DNA of 64,000 nucleotides from Paenibacillus sp. HB172176 (GCF_011947265.1 NZ_JAATHD010000002.1:248001-312000), one strand, 5' to 3'; positions 44,146 to 53,256 are shown, counted from the stretch's first letter. The notes: generated by a model not told the origin, from the sequence alone. Numbers and translations are program-made.

Positions 44146-45002
44146 TCCTTCACCTTTTGGGGGGATTGTTCTTCCATGAAACGCATGTCGACTGGAGAAT
44201 CAAGCAATCCTAATTGCCATGCGTAGCTGTAATAAAGCGCAAGACCGTCTCTCAGCTTTTCTCCGAAATCATATTGAAGCGAGCGGAAATAGTGATCCCA
44301 GTACTTGCGCGAGCCGCCCAGAACCCGGCAAGCCCGATCGCTCAATTGTTCTCTATGAAGCAAATTATACCTCAAAGTGTCCTTCATTGCTTCATGAACT
44401 CGATTAACCTCGTTAGCGGCTGACGCAATTGCCTCTCTTCTTACCGCCACAACCGCATAGGTCATGCCAAGACCGGTCCAATTGTGCCACATCTCGCCAA
44501 GATCAACCACATGCATATCCCGATTCTCCCAGGAAGCTTTAATGGCAGGATCGCCAATCAACAGCGCAGCGTCCGAATGCGCCAGCATCTCTTCCAGCCG
44601 CGGTTCGCAAGCTATGTATTCAGGGGTGCACTGCCATTTCATTGCCATGACGATTTTCAACAAATTCACCGAGGTTGCCGAAGTAGTCGTTACCGCGATC
44701 CGACTCGGAAGCTCCTCCTCGAGAGGCTTCTTCAGAAACAACAATATGGAATGCACCTTGCCGATTGAGCCGACCGACAACTGCGGCATTAGGGCGTAGC
44801 TCTCGGCATGCTGTCCGTATGCGAAGGAAGAGACGGCCGCCATGTCCAGCTCTCCTATTGACAGCAGCCTGTTCAGCTGTGACGGAACATGCGGCTTGCG
44901 TTCGTAAGAAATTCCTGTCAAATATCGCTCTAATCCGATAAACAAAGGCCATGCGTTGGCATAATCGATTTCACCGATGGCGATATGGCGTTCAAAGGCC
45001 AT
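44142..45002 (-). CDS. mqnA: chorismate dehydratase MqnA (futalosine pathway)
   Basis: MqnA/MqnD family periplasmic-binding-like fold; predicted to turn chorismate into 3-enolpyruvylbenzoate, the entry to the futalosine menaquinone route. GEIDYANAWPL near 8-18, AAVSSFAYG near 60, and LLIGDPAI near 150 fit MqnA. I start at 45002 (GGGGAG, 9-nt spacing; 286 aa). Overlaps ubiX by 11 nt and hepT by ATGA. Confidence 0.88.
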   Translation of the reverse strand: MAFERHIAIGEIDYANAWPLFIGLERYLTGISYERKPHVPSQLNRLLSIGELDMAAVSSFAYGQHAESYALMPQLSVGSIGKVHSILLFLKKPLEEELPSRIAVTTTSATSVNLLKIVMAMKWQCTPEYIACEPRLEEMLAHSDAALLIGDPAIKASWENRDMHVVDLGEMWHNWTGLGMTYAVVAVRREAIASAANEVNRVHEAMKDTLRYNLLHREQLSDRACRVLGGSRKYWDHYFRSLQYDFGEKLRDGLALYYSYAWQLGLLDSPVDMRFMEEQSPQKVKE

Positions 45003-45645
45003 TCTGCTCATCTCCCCATCTTCTGTATAAATCATGCTGTATATGTATCTGATCCAATACTTTGCCTACCAGAAACCCGATCATCTCATCCATGGACTGC
45101 GGTTTGTAATAGAAAGCAGGCATTGCCGGAACGATACGAACGCCAAGTCTGGCGAGATTCAACATATTCTCGAGATGAATCGCGTGCAGCGGCGTTTCGC
45201 GAGGAACAAGCACGAGCGGCCTGCCCTCCTTAAGCATAACGTCTGCCGCTCTCGTGAGCAAGTTGTTCGAGCTGCCATGCGCGATTGAAGACAATGTACC
45301 CATGGAGCACGGCATGATGAGCATGCCTTCCGTGCGGAAGGAGCCGCTTGCAATCGACGCCCCGATATCGCCGTTGGGATGATAGATCAGCGCGCCGGAA
45401 GCGATAGCGTCCGGGAAATGTGCGGCAAGTGTCTCCGCCCTCCTGGCCGTCTCCCAGCCAAGCTCCTCCTTGATGACTCTCCAGCCTGCTTCCGTAACGA
45501 CAAGATGCACTTCGCAGCGCTGTGCAAGAAGCTCTTCCACCAGCTTGATTCCATATACAGCGCCGCTTGCTCCCGTTATACCGACAACCCAGCTTCGCGG
45601 CCGCTCCGGACGATAATCGCGAAGTCCCCTTCCATGCTCTACCAT
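44992..45645 (-). CDS. ubiX: UbiX-family flavin prenyltransferase
   Basis: Makes prenylated FMN used by UbiD-type decarboxylases, or acts as the UbiX-like part of a late futalosine-pathway decarboxylation. GITGASGAVYG near 22-32, SSIAHGSSNNLLTRAADV near 120, PRETPLHAIHLENM near 150. 217 aa with a short N-terminal extension. Its ATG lies inside the end of the prenyltransferase gene (7-nt overlap). No ubiD partner is in the window. Confidence 0.9.
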   Translation of the reverse strand: MVEHGRGLRDYRPERPRSWVVGITGASGAVYGIKLVEELLAQRCEVHLVVTEAGWRVIKEELGWETARRAETLAAHFPDAIASGALIYHPNGDIGASIASGSFRTEGMLIMPCSMGTLSSIAHGSSNNLLTRAADVMLKEGRPLVLVPRETPLHAIHLENMLNLARLGVRIVPAMPAFYYKPQSMDEMIGFLVGKVLDQIHIQHDLYRRWGDEQNGL

Positions 45646-46514
45646 AACCGAACCGCCAGCAAGTCAGCCATCGTGAAGAGGAAGAGCACGACGCTCAGCG
45701 TTCCGTTCATACCGAAGAAAGCGGTCTGCACTCGGGATAAATCCGTCGGCTTCACCATGTAATGCTGATAGAACAGAAGCGTGATCGATAACACAGCGCC
45801 GAATAGATACAGCCAGCTCAGTTCCGTCATCATGAACAGCGTCACAAACCCGCATGCGGTTATCCCATGCAAGGCGCGAGCGATCCAGAGAGAACCGGCG
45901 ATGCCGAATTGCGCGGGAATCGAATGCACGCCATGCTCGCAGTCGTATTCATAATCTTGCGTCGCGTAGATGATGTCAAAGCCCGCAATCCAGAGCGCTA
46001 CCGTCACGTAGAGCAGCCATGCGACGGCGTCGAACTTGCCGGTAACGGCAATCCAGCCGCCTAGCGGCGACAGGGCGATCGTCATGCCGAGCACGATATG
46101 GCAGAGCCATGTGAACCGCTTCGTATAGGAGTATACAACAAGAAAGAATACGGCGATCGGCATGAGCTTCATTGCAATTGGAGCAAGATTCGATGCCGCC
46201 CAAATGAGAATCGCGAACGAGGCCAATATGAAAACGAGCACCTCTGCCGACTTCAGCAAGCCAGCTGGAATCGCCCTGTTTTTTGTTCTCGGATTATGAA
46301 GATCAATCGTTTTGTCAATAACCCGGTTCAAGCTCATTGCCGCGCTTCTGGCCCCGAACATCGCCAGGGATACCCAGCCAATCTGCGCCCAGCTTGGCAA
46401 ATGCCCTTGCATGACCACCGCCCCCAGAATGGCGCCCATATAGGCGAACGGCAACGCGAATACCGTGTGCTCGAATTTTATCATTTCAAGAATTATGCCT
46501 AGTTTGCGAATCAT
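45639..46514 (-). CDS. mqnP: UbiA-family polyprenyltransferase (MqnP-like)
   Basis: Integral membrane prenyltransferase of 291 aa with about eight helices. Both aspartate motifs are present: NRVIDKTIDLHNPRTKNR near 68-85 and DIIYATQDYEYDCEHG near 190-205. Context with mqnA, ubiX and menG suggests it prenylates the naphthoate intermediate of the futalosine route; a 4-hydroxybenzoate-type substrate cannot be excluded by sequence. Start at 46514 overlaps menG stop (ATGA). Confidence 0.85.
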   Translation of the reverse strand: MIRKLGIILEMIKFEHTVFALPFAYMGAILGAVVMQGHLPSWAQIGWVSLAMFGARSAAMSLNRVIDKTIDLHNPRTKNRAIPAGLLKSAEVLVFILASFAILIWAASNLAPIAMKLMPIAVFFLVVYSYTKRFTWLCHIVLGMTIALSPLGGWIAVTGKFDAVAWLLYVTVALWIAGFDIIYATQDYEYDCEHGVHSIPAQFGIAGSLWIARALHGITACGFVTLFMMTELSWLYLFGAVLSITLLFYQHYMVKPTDLSRVQTAFFGMNGTLSVVLFLFTMADLLAVRLW

Positions 46515-47230
46515 TGCTCTCCAACCTGTCCCTTCGTCCCTATATGCAGCGCCGCGATTCCTCCGAAGAACGGGTGCGCTTGAATGTGCTGAAGACCTGC
46601 CTGCGAGAACAGCTTTGTCAAGCCTCTGGCATCCGGGAACAGCTTGAGCGAGTCGGGCAGCCATTGATATTCCTTGAAGCGACCGGCCAGCAGCTTGCCG
46701 AATAAGGGCATGATATGTTCGAAATACAAATAATAAATGCCTTTGAAGGGCTGCCAGGAAGGCTTGGATAGCTCCAGGCAAACTACCTTGCCGCCCGGCC
46801 TCGCAACCCGGTGCATTTCTTTCAAAACTTGCAAATAGTCCGGCACGTTCCGCAAACCGAAGCCTATTGTGACGAAATCGAAGGAGTTGTCCGGGAAGGG
46901 CAGGCTCATGGCATTGCCTTGCACAAGCTCAATCCGCTTCTGCAAACCAAGCTTGTTAATTTTCTGCGCTCCCACCTCGAGCATATTTTGACTGAAGTCC
47001 AGTCCTGCAACCTTTCCCGTTTCGCTTGCCCGGGCCAGATCAATCGTCCAATCGCAGGTGCCGGAGCAAACATCAAGCGCGCTCTGGCCTCTCTCCACCT
47101 TCATCTGCTTCATCGTATATTTACGCCAGGCCTTGTGTCTTCTAAACGATATGACATCATTCATAAAATCATATTGGGGCGCTATCGTCTCGAATAGCGC
47201 ATGCACATGTTTCTTTGATTCGCTCTCCAC
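46511..47230 (-). CDS. menG: demethylmenaquinone methyltransferase
   Basis: UbiE/MenG SAM-dependent methylation, the last step to menaquinone. YDFMNDVISFRRHKAWR near 19-35, SAM motif ALDVCSGTCDW near 50-60, and GFGLRNVPDY near 118. 239 aa; begins with GTG behind GAGGTAAG. Confidence 0.95.
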   Translation of the reverse strand: MESESKKHVHALFETIAPQYDFMNDVISFRRHKAWRKYTMKQMKVERGQSALDVCSGTCDWTIDLARASETGKVAGLDFSQNMLEVGAQKINKLGLQKRIELVQGNAMSLPFPDNSFDFVTIGFGLRNVPDYLQVLKEMHRVARPGGKVVCLELSKPSWQPFKGIYYLYFEHIMPLFGKLLAGRFKEYQWLPDSLKLFPDARGLTKLFSQAGLQHIQAHPFFGGIAALHIGTKGQVGEQ

Positions 47231-47235
47231 CTTGC

Positions 47236-48105
47236 TTACCTCATCTCGTTAAGAGCAGCCGGATGGCTGCCCAGCTTCTGCAACAGACCTTCGGAAATGA
47301 CAGCAAGCTCGCTAATGAGCTTGCTCGAATCCAGCTTTGACGCAATCGACTTCAATTGCTCCAAGGACTGACTGAATTTTCCGTCAAGCAGCCTGCGAAC
47401 CTCGTATTTGTCCATTAGTACTCTTCTGGCATGCGGCTGCATGTCGGCTTCCTTCAACTGCTCGCGTTCTTCGTTCGTTCCGTTCTGCAAGACGTACCAA
47501 TAGCCCCAGCTTTTCTCGAACCTCTCCTTCGAGTCGGCGCGTTCAAGCTCATCAAGCGCCACCTCGCATCTAGAAACGCTGCCAAGCAGCTCAGGCCAAA
47601 TCCGTGACATGCTGCCCTCGAGCATCGACGCGAAATGCTGGTACAGCTCGCTTCTGAGCTGAACGGCTTGTCCGAAATAGTCATCGGCCGTCACGCGAAG
47701 CTGGCGCATTCTCGTATACAAGTTTACCTTCAATCGATTCACTTCGCATACCGCGCCGCTGATCTTGCCTACCATATCAATCTGCCCCGCTCCTGCGAGC
47801 AGCTGGTAAAAGCGTGAAGAAAAGTAATCCCCCGCAAGCACCTTCAATTGACGGGAGCGCATTTGCTCGGTCGTCTGCCTGTCGCTATCGTTATCAATCA
47901 AGTCATGCGTGTCCATACCAAGCTGAACAAGCGAGGTGACCAGCGTATAAAGCTCGCTCCGATCGCTTAGCGCATGCTGTTCATTCAATACGGCAAAGAG
48001 CAGCTTGGCTCTCCAGTCTGGCAGCGGCGGAATGGTTGTATGTCTTTGAATCATGTCATGGCTCGCGTATTGTTCTGCCATCTCAGTTATGCGGTATGTT
48101 TTCAT
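47236..48105 (-). CDS. hepS: heptaprenyl diphosphate synthase component I
   Basis: Small regulatory subunit of the two-component heptaprenyl diphosphate synthase. 289 aa, all helical; LGMDTHDLIDND and LKVLAGDYFSSRFYQLLA (about 62-105) match the HepS family. GGAGGCTC precedes the ATG. Heptaprenyl chains imply MK-7. Confidence 0.9.
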   Translation of the reverse strand: MKTYRITEMAEQYASHDMIQRHTTIPPLPDWRAKLLFAVLNEQHALSDRSELYTLVTSLVQLGMDTHDLIDNDSDRQTTEQMRSRQLKVLAGDYFSSRFYQLLAGAGQIDMVGKISGAVCEVNRLKVNLYTRMRQLRVTADDYFGQAVQLRSELYQHFASMLEGSMSRIWPELLGSVSRCEVALDELERADSKERFEKSWGYWYVLQNGTNEEREQLKEADMQPHARRVLMDKYEVRRLLDGKFSQSLEQLKSIASKLDSSKLISELAVISEGLLQKLGSHPAALNEMR

Positions 48106-48203
48106 AGGAATGAGCCTCCGAACAGAGCAACAACCTTGCCGCTCAATAATCTAAGCTATTATAGCACAACTTGCCATAAAGAGCATATGCCGCTTGATGA
48201 TGT

Positions 48204-48770
48204 TCATGATTTTGATGATTTTGCGGAGAAGGAGCTTGCCTTGCCAAATCTTTCTTCCCAAGCGGAGGTGAAGCTGACGCGAAGCCTCTCGCGCCACAGC
48301 TCGTCATGAAAGGGATCGGCATAATCCAATTGCGAGAGGCTGACGCTCAACCACTCATCCGAGCCTCGTATGTCCATAGCCGTCAATAGCTTTTTATTGC
48401 CGGAGCTCCACTCGACAATTTGAATCAACAATCGATTGACATTGTCAAGCTGCTGGAAGGAAACCTGAATCAGCTTTCTCACATCCTCAAACCAGGCTTC
48501 GGGCCTTCCGCTGTCAGCAGGAACCGAAAGCTCGATCGCAAGCACGGAACGATTCCATTCCGCATGGGAAATTTTCTCGCGCAGAGGCACCCCGATCAGA
48601 ATATCCACAATATTGCCGTTCGTCATATGGCGCAAGGGCGCTTGCTTGAATACGGCAAGAGGATGCGCCGCATTATCCTTCTCTCGAATCATGTAAGGAA
48701 TCCAGGCCGCGCCAAGCGTAATAATCAGCGTCCACATGCACGCGGTCAAAAATGATTTTTTCACTGCCAC
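48204..48770 (-). CDS. membrane-anchored protein of unknown function
   Basis: 188 aa, not recognised. One N-terminal hydrophobic helix (about 7-26), then an external domain of mixed alpha/beta character with a Ser-rich end. Starts with GTG behind GAGGAGGAG. First gene in front of hepS; about 98 nt separate them. Confidence 0.65.
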   Translation of the reverse strand: MAVKKSFLTACMWTLIITLGAAWIPYMIREKDNAAHPLAVFKQAPLRHMTNGNIVDILIGVPLREKISHAEWNRSVLAIELSVPADSGRPEAWFEDVRKLIQVSFQQLDNVNRLLIQIVEWSSGNKKLLTAMDIRGSDEWLSVSLSQLDYADPFHDELWRERLRVSFTSAWEERFGKASSFSAKSSKS

Positions 48771-48943
48771 TGCAGCTCCTCCTCATCGACAATCGAAATG
48801 ACCGTTCATCCCTATAAGTCTGCGCATTCGAAATTGGACTCATACGCACTTGGATGCCATACTACAGTGTACGAGCGCCAAAGAGCGATTATGCGACAAG
48901 CCGTTAATCCTTGCCTTTGTAATAAAGATCAATGCGGCCGGGC

Positions 48944-48969
48944 AGCAAAAAAGCAGGCGGCGCCTGCTT
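48944..48969 (-). terminator. terminator of mtrB
   Basis: 9-bp inverted repeat (AAGCAGGCG/CGCCTGCTT) with T-rich tail, 22 nt past the mtrB stop. It isolates mtrB from the hepS operon. Confidence 0.85.
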
Positions 48970-48991
48970 CCAATCGTTGCAAATTTTCGTT

Positions 48992-49213
48992 TTATTGATC
49001 CGTTTCAACGGTTCCATATTTGGTCATTACAATCGCTTTTCCTCTGATCTTGATGGCTGAGGTATGATCAGTGAACTGGCAAATCAAAACCTCGTTCTTG
49101 TCGAGCTTCTCCGTATGATGAAACTTGGTGTCATGTCCGCGCGTCAGCCCGATGACTTGCACTCCTCCATCTTTCGCTTTCACAACAATATAATCGCCTA
49201 CCGTTGGTTCCAT
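48992..49213 (-). CDS. mtrB: trp RNA-binding attenuation protein TRAP
   Basis: 73-aa subunit of the 11-mer that binds GAG/UAG repeats when loaded with tryptophan. The RNA-contacting triad of B. subtilis (K37, K56, R58) is present as K36, K55, R57; Trp-pocket residues T24, T29, T48 and T51 are also kept, within [12 protein letters not shown] and [12 protein letters not shown]. Its target is the leader at 38642-38713. It has its own promoter and terminator; the folE (mtrA) gene that precedes it in B. subtilis is missing. Confidence 0.96.
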   Translation of the reverse strand: MEPTVGDYIVVKAKDGGVQVIGLTRGHDTKFHHTEKLDKNEVLICQFTDHTSAIKIRGKAIVMTKYGTVETDQ

Positions 49214-49249
49214 GTTATTCCCTCCGCAGTTAACGCATATTATCCATGA

Positions 49250-49278
49250 ATTATAGAGGAATAATGGGCTTAATGCAA
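49250..49278 (-). promoter_or_regulatory. sigma-A promoter of mtrB
   Basis: -35 TTGCAT and perfect -10 TATAAT with 17-bp spacing, immediately after the hbs terminator and about 37 nt before the mtrB ATG. Confidence 0.78.
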
Positions 49279-49280
49279 CG

Positions 49281-49314
49281 AAAAACGCTCAAACCGTTTA
49301 CAGGTTCGAGCGTT
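49281..49314 (-). terminator. terminator of hbs
   Basis: Stem of about 12 bp with one mismatch (AAACGCTC/GAGCGTTT extended by AACC/GGTT) and TTTTTC tail, 17 nt past the hbs stop. Confidence 0.82.
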
Positions 49315-49330
49315 TATTGACGTGTATGCG

Positions 49331-49606
49331 TTAATTGGATACGAGGTCCTTAAGAGATTTGCCTGGCTTGAAAGCCGGCATCTTGCTTGCGGCAATATCA
49401 ATCTCTTCGCCGGTTTGCGGATTGCGGCCCTTGCGCGCTTGACGCTCGCGAACCTCGAAGTTGCCAAAGCCGACAAGCTGCACTTTATCTCCGCTTTGCA
49501 ATGCATCGGAGATTGCTTCGAAAACGGCATCAACAGCTTTGGTCGCATCCTTCTTGGATAATTCCGACAAATCGGCTACCTTTGCAATCAGATCTGTTTT
49601 GTTCAT
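49331..49606 (-). CDS. hbs: DNA-binding protein HU
   Basis: Histone-like nucleoid protein, 91 aa. [10 protein letters not shown] at the start, [21 protein letters not shown] (split) for the DNA-binding arm, and [12 protein letters not shown] at the end. Strong AAGGAGGTG ribosome site. Confidence 0.97.
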   Translation of the reverse strand: MNKTDLIAKVADLSELSKKDATKAVDAVFEAISDALQSGDKVQLVGFGNFEVRERQARKGRNPQTGEEIDIAASKMPAFKPGKSLKDLVSN

Positions 49607-49693
49607 TGTTTCACCTCCTTATAGCAATCGAACGCTCTTATCCCTCTTATTCACCGAAAACTTCAAATATATACCTTTTGACTGGACAAACTT

Positions 49694-49722
49694 ATAGTAA
49701 TACAGCCCAAACGCAATTTCAA
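49694..49722 (-). promoter_or_regulatory. candidate sigma-A promoter of hbs
   Basis: -35 TTGAAA and -10 TACTAT, 17 bp apart, about 90 nt upstream of hbs. Confidence 0.55.
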
Positions 49723-49741
49723 GTTAAATCCAATAATCCTC

Positions 49742-49780
49742 AAAAAAAAGAACCCGCTTCGATTAATTCGAAACGGGTTC
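49742..49780 (-). terminator. terminator of spoIVA
   Basis: Long stem GAACCCG/CGGGTTC extended by TTCG/CGAA and a T8 tail, 10 nt past the spoIVA stop. Confidence 0.9.
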
Positions 49781-49789
49781 CGGCATAGC

Positions 49790-51268
49790 CTACAGAATTA
49801 TCGCGATCAGGCCGCCCGAACCTTCGTTAATAATCCGGCCAAGCGTTTCCTGCAGCTTGTAACGCGCATTGTCCGGCATCATCGCGATCTTCCCTTGAAT
49901 GCCCTCTCTGACAATGGAGTGGAGGGAACGCCCGAATATGTCCGATTCCCAAATTTTGATGGGATCATTTTCGAAATCTTGCATCAAGTAACGAACGAGC
50001 TCTTCGCTCTGCTTCTCCGTTCCGATAATCGGCGCAAATTCCGACTCGACATCCACCCGGATCATATGAATGGAAGGCGCCGTAGCCTTCAAGCGAACGC
50101 CGAAGCGAGAGCCTTGACGAATAAGCTCGGGCTCGTCAAGCGCCATCTCGGCAAGCGACGGCGCGGCGATGCCGTAGCCCGTCGTCTTCACCATCTCCAG
50201 CGATTCCGCGAAGCGGTCGTATTCCCGCTTGGCATGCGAGAATTCCTGCATCAGCTGAAGCAGATGATCCTTGCCGCGAATTTCCACGCCGACGACCTCC
50301 ATCAGAATCCGGTCGTATAGCTCATCCGGAGCATACAGGTCGATTTCGGCGACGCCTTGACCCATATTCATGCCGCTGAGTCCGGCTCTGGCAATGAAGT
50401 CGTAATCCATAAACTGCGTGACGACGCGCTCGACATCCCGCAGTCTCCGGATATCCTTCACGGTATCTCTAACCGAATTTTCGTAGTTGCTGCGCAGCCA
50501 ATGATTGTCGCTGAGCACCATAACCCAGCTCGGAAGATTGACATTCACCTCATGCACAGGGAATTCATAGAGCACCTCGCGCAGTACGGACATGACCTCT
50601 TCCTCGCCCATCGTTGCCGCGCTGAGCGTCATAACCGGTATATCGTACTTGGCCTGCAGCTCGCTGCGGAGCTGCTGCGCTTCCTCGCTGCGCGGTTTTG
50701 TCGAGTTGATGATAAGAACGAAAGGCTTGCCGACCTCCTTCAGTTCTTCAACGACCCGCTCCTCGGCCACAACATACGAGCTTCTTGGAATTTCTGCAAT
50801 CGTACCGTCTGTCGTCACGACAACGCCTAATGTGGAATGCTCCTGAATAACCTTGCGCGTGCCGATCTCGGCTGCTTCCTGGAATGGAATCGGCTCATCA
50901 AACCAAGGGGTCGTAATCATCCGAGGTCCATTCTCGTCTTCATAGCCCTTGGCTCCTTCAACCGCGTAGCCCACGCAGTCAACCAGCCTCACATTCACCT
51001 CAAGACCTTCAGCAACCTTCAATTGAACCGCCTGATTCGGAACAAATTTAGGTTCGGTCGTCATTATTGTTTTGCCTGCGGCGCTTTGAGGAAGCTCGTC
51101 AACGGCTCTGATGCGGTCGGATTCATTCGCGATGTTCGGAAGCACTACCGTTTCCATGAACCGTTTGATAAAGGTCGATTTGCCCGTCCGGACAGCTCCT
51201 ACCACGCCGAGGTAAATATCCCCGCCGGTTCTCTCGGCAATGTCCTTGAAAATGTCTACTTTCTCCAC
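49790..51268 (-). CDS. spoIVA: stage IV sporulation protein A (coat morphogenetic ATPase)
   Basis: Self-assembling ATPase that forms the spore-coat basement layer on the outer forespore membrane. Walker A GAVRTGKS at 24-31 within the near-invariant N-terminus EKVDIFKDIAERTGGDIYLG. The start is a GTG at 51268 behind GGGAGGGG, giving 492 aa, the B. subtilis length; the upstream in-frame extension is not conserved-looking. A sigma-E-like promoter lies about 100 nt upstream. Confidence 0.97.
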   Translation of the reverse strand: MEKVDIFKDIAERTGGDIYLGVVGAVRTGKSTFIKRFMETVVLPNIANESDRIRAVDELPQSAAGKTIMTTEPKFVPNQAVQLKVAEGLEVNVRLVDCVGYAVEGAKGYEDENGPRMITTPWFDEPIPFQEAAEIGTRKVIQEHSTLGVVVTTDGTIAEIPRSSYVVAEERVVEELKEVGKPFVLIINSTKPRSEEAQQLRSELQAKYDIPVMTLSAATMGEEEVMSVLREVLYEFPVHEVNVNLPSWVMVLSDNHWLRSNYENSVRDTVKDIRRLRDVERVVTQFMDYDFIARAGLSGMNMGQGVAEIDLYAPDELYDRILMEVVGVEIRGKDHLLQLMQEFSHAKREYDRFAESLEMVKTTGYGIAAPSLAEMALDEPELIRQGSRFGVRLKATAPSIHMIRVDVESEFAPIIGTEKQSEELVRYLMQDFENDPIKIWESDIFGRSLHSIVREGIQGKIAMMPDNARYKLQETLGRIINEGSGGLIAIIL

Positions 51269-51367
51269 TGAATATCCCCTCCCAATTGATTTTCCGGTTC
51301 GCCGCCTTCCACCGGACAAGAGGGCAGGCCAGCGACGCAACTCGTACATACTTTTTGGACTAGTAAC

Positions 51368-51395
51368 ATCATATGTTCAGACTGTCCAATTATGC
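51368..51395 (-). promoter_or_regulatory. sigma-E-like promoter of spoIVA
   Basis: -35 GCATAAT and -10 CATATGAT, 13 bp apart, against the B. subtilis sigma-E consensus KMATATT-N13/14-CATACANT. Position and gene function agree with mother-cell expression. Confidence 0.65.
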
Positions 51396-51496
51396 CGATT
51401 CCGTCTACGAAATCTTTTTTGATGCAACCTTTTCACAAGCTTCCCTTCCAAGATTGAAATATATGAGATATTGCGGAAATCTATGACGATCATCGC

Positions 51497-51531
51497 AAAA
51501 AAAACCTCCTCCGCTCATTGCGGAGAAGGTT
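51497..51531 (-). terminator. terminator of the lipoprotein gene
   Basis: 12-bp stem with one mismatch (AACCTTCTCCGC/GCGGAGGAGGTT), 5-nt loop and T8 tail, just after the lipoprotein stop. Confidence 0.9.
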
Positions 51532-51537
51532 CAGGGT

Positions 51538-52284
51538 TCAGGAGGCCACGGCCTCTGGGTCGCCGTCATTCCATCTATAGATCGGCGCTTTCACAGGCAC
51601 GTAGTCCGAATTGTCCACCAGCAAAGCCCGCAAATCGTCAACGGGAGGTTTGGCGTCGCCAAGCTTGATGAGCTGCTGCATAATATCGACGGCGTAATCG
51701 GTATATACCGTGCCGTTATCGTCAATGATTGCAGGCAAGATATGTCCGGAGAACTCGCTGCGAATAATAGGCTCCTTCACTGGAAGACTCTTATAATCGA
51801 TCGTATAGAAGCCGGGATACGCCGCCTCGCCCTTCGGCAGCTGCCCCTCCTTCTTCTTATAAGCGTCTACGGCTTTCTGCAAATCGTTAATCTGCTGATA
51901 GACGACAATATCCATCAGCTTAATCGTCGGATCCGTCTCTTCGTTTATAATGAGGAAATAATAATTGCCGCCATTCTCGAATGCCGCGCTTGGAATATCG
52001 CCTATGTAGCCTTCCCTTTGAAGCTTCACGAAGTCAAGCTTGAACTTCTCGTAGAGGGGCACATCCTCGGAGCTGTTCTTGATCGGCAGCAAACCCGTGT
52101 CCCCAAAATATTGATCGATTGCGCCCTGCACATTACGGACGGCTTCCTTCGGGGCGCCGTTCTGCCTTAATTGATCCTTGGGATACAAGCAACCCGACAG
52201 CAGCCCCGCGAAGAGCAGCAGCAGCGCGGAACCGGCCGCGGCTCTCATCCATGAGCGCGCGACCGCCCTTGGTAGAACTTCCAT
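51538..52284 (-). CDS. lipoprotein of unknown function (YphF position)
   Basis: 248 aa with a lipoprotein signal peptide: hydrophobic about 17-29 and lipobox LLSGC with Cys32. The mature part contains TGLLPIKN and DYKSLPVKEPII segments. Located upstream of spoIVA where B. subtilis has yphF, so it is probably the counterpart. Start at 52284 behind GGAGGATT. Function unknown. Confidence 0.75.
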   Translation of the reverse strand: MEVLPRAVARSWMRAAAGSALLLLFAGLLSGCLYPKDQLRQNGAPKEAVRNVQGAIDQYFGDTGLLPIKNSSEDVPLYEKFKLDFVKLQREGYIGDIPSAAFENGGNYYFLIINEETDPTIKLMDIVVYQQINDLQKAVDAYKKKEGQLPKGEAAYPGFYTIDYKSLPVKEPIIRSEFSGHILPAIIDDNGTVYTDYAVDIMQQLIKLGDAKPPVDDLRALLVDNSDYVPVKAPIYRWNDGDPEAVAS

Positions 52285-52303
52285 ATGATTAATCCTCCAT
52301 TTC

Positions 52304-52636
52304 TTACCACAATTCATCCTCTTCCTTCTGCCGGGCCAGCTGTCTCGCAACTGCCGCGCGCAAAGGATCCAGAGGGACATCTATCTCCGCCTTTCCCGTC
52401 ACCCGGGTTTGACAGGAGAGTCGGACGCCGCTCTCATCAAGACCGGCAAGCTTTCTTCTCTCGATATCGCCAATCGGCATGAGCTCGCTCCCGGGCCGCA
52501 CATTCACCTTGCACATGAAGCAGGCGGCCTTGCCTCCGCAGCGCGTCGCGATCGTCACGCCGGCTCTGCGGGCCGCGTCAAGCACGGTTGTTCCGCGTCT
52601 TACTTTCACGGTGCGACCCGATGGATAGAATTTCAC
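52304..52636 (-). CDS. [2Fe-2S] ferredoxin
   Basis: 110 aa, plant/vertebrate-type fold: cluster ligands C33-x5-C39-x2-C42 and C75 (CGGKAACFMC ... SCQT). I use the GTG at 52636, which overlaps the upstream stop (GTGA) and has GGAGG 5 nt away. A second, different ferredoxin lies two genes upstream. Confidence 0.85.
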   Translation of the reverse strand: MKFYPSGRTVKVRRGTTVLDAARRAGVTIATRCGGKAACFMCKVNVRPGSELMPIGDIERRKLAGLDESGVRLSCQTRVTGKAEIDVPLDPLRAAVARQLARQKEEDELW

Positions 52637-53256
52637 TTCCGCCTCCAAGCTCCTTCCCCCTCTCCTGGAGCCTTCAACCACTGATGCAGCTCGCCGGCAA
52701 TAGTCGCTGTGAAATGATTCGCTTCATCCGCTTCGACTGCACGGAGAGCAGCCTCATGCATCCAAGGCTGCGCGGCGAACGCTTCGCAAATAACACTTAC
52801 CCTGTCCATTCGATCGCGCATTCGGTTAAACCACAGCTCATGCGCCAAAGGAACAATTGGAATTTCCTTAGCCGACGAAGAGGCAGAAACCTCCGCCTTC
52901 CCGCTATAGGGGATCAGCAGCCCCTTCACTTTCGTAAGATAGCGGCAGCCCTCGGAGGCTACCTGAAAGCCGCCGACCAGCTCTACGCGGACATCATCTA
53001 TGACATAATGGCTCAGCCATGATTTGTACAGCTTTGTTTCGCTGTATTCGGGAGCATCTACAGCGAATTCCTTTAACCCCTCATGAAGCCCTGTCACATC
53101 TTCCCGATCGCAATAAATATCGATATCGTTCGGCGCCTCGACAAGCGGCAGACCGCGAAGCAGCAAGCCCGCGCTGCCCCCGAGAATCCAGGCTCCAGAC
53201 TCCGCGTTGTTAGCAATTGCAGCCAGCGCATGATGAATTTGTGAGCAATCGTCCAT
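52633..53256 (-). CDS. nucleotidyltransferase-like protein
   Basis: 207 aa. GGSAGLLLRG near 26-35 followed by NDIDIY near 43-48 fits the minimal nucleotidyltransferase fold (G-S motif and D-x-D metal site) found in MNT/AbiEii-like proteins. Substrate unknown. Start at 53256 behind AAAGGATG. Sandwiched between two ferredoxin genes with tight overlap downstream. Confidence 0.7.
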   Translation of the reverse strand: MDDCSQIHHALAAIANNAESGAWILGGSAGLLLRGLPLVEAPNDIDIYCDREDVTGLHEGLKEFAVDAPEYSETKLYKSWLSHYVIDDVRVELVGGFQVASEGCRYLTKVKGLLIPYSGKAEVSASSSAKEIPIVPLAHELWFNRMRDRMDRVSVICEAFAAQPWMHEAALRAVEADEANHFTATIAGELHQWLKAPGEGEGAWRRK

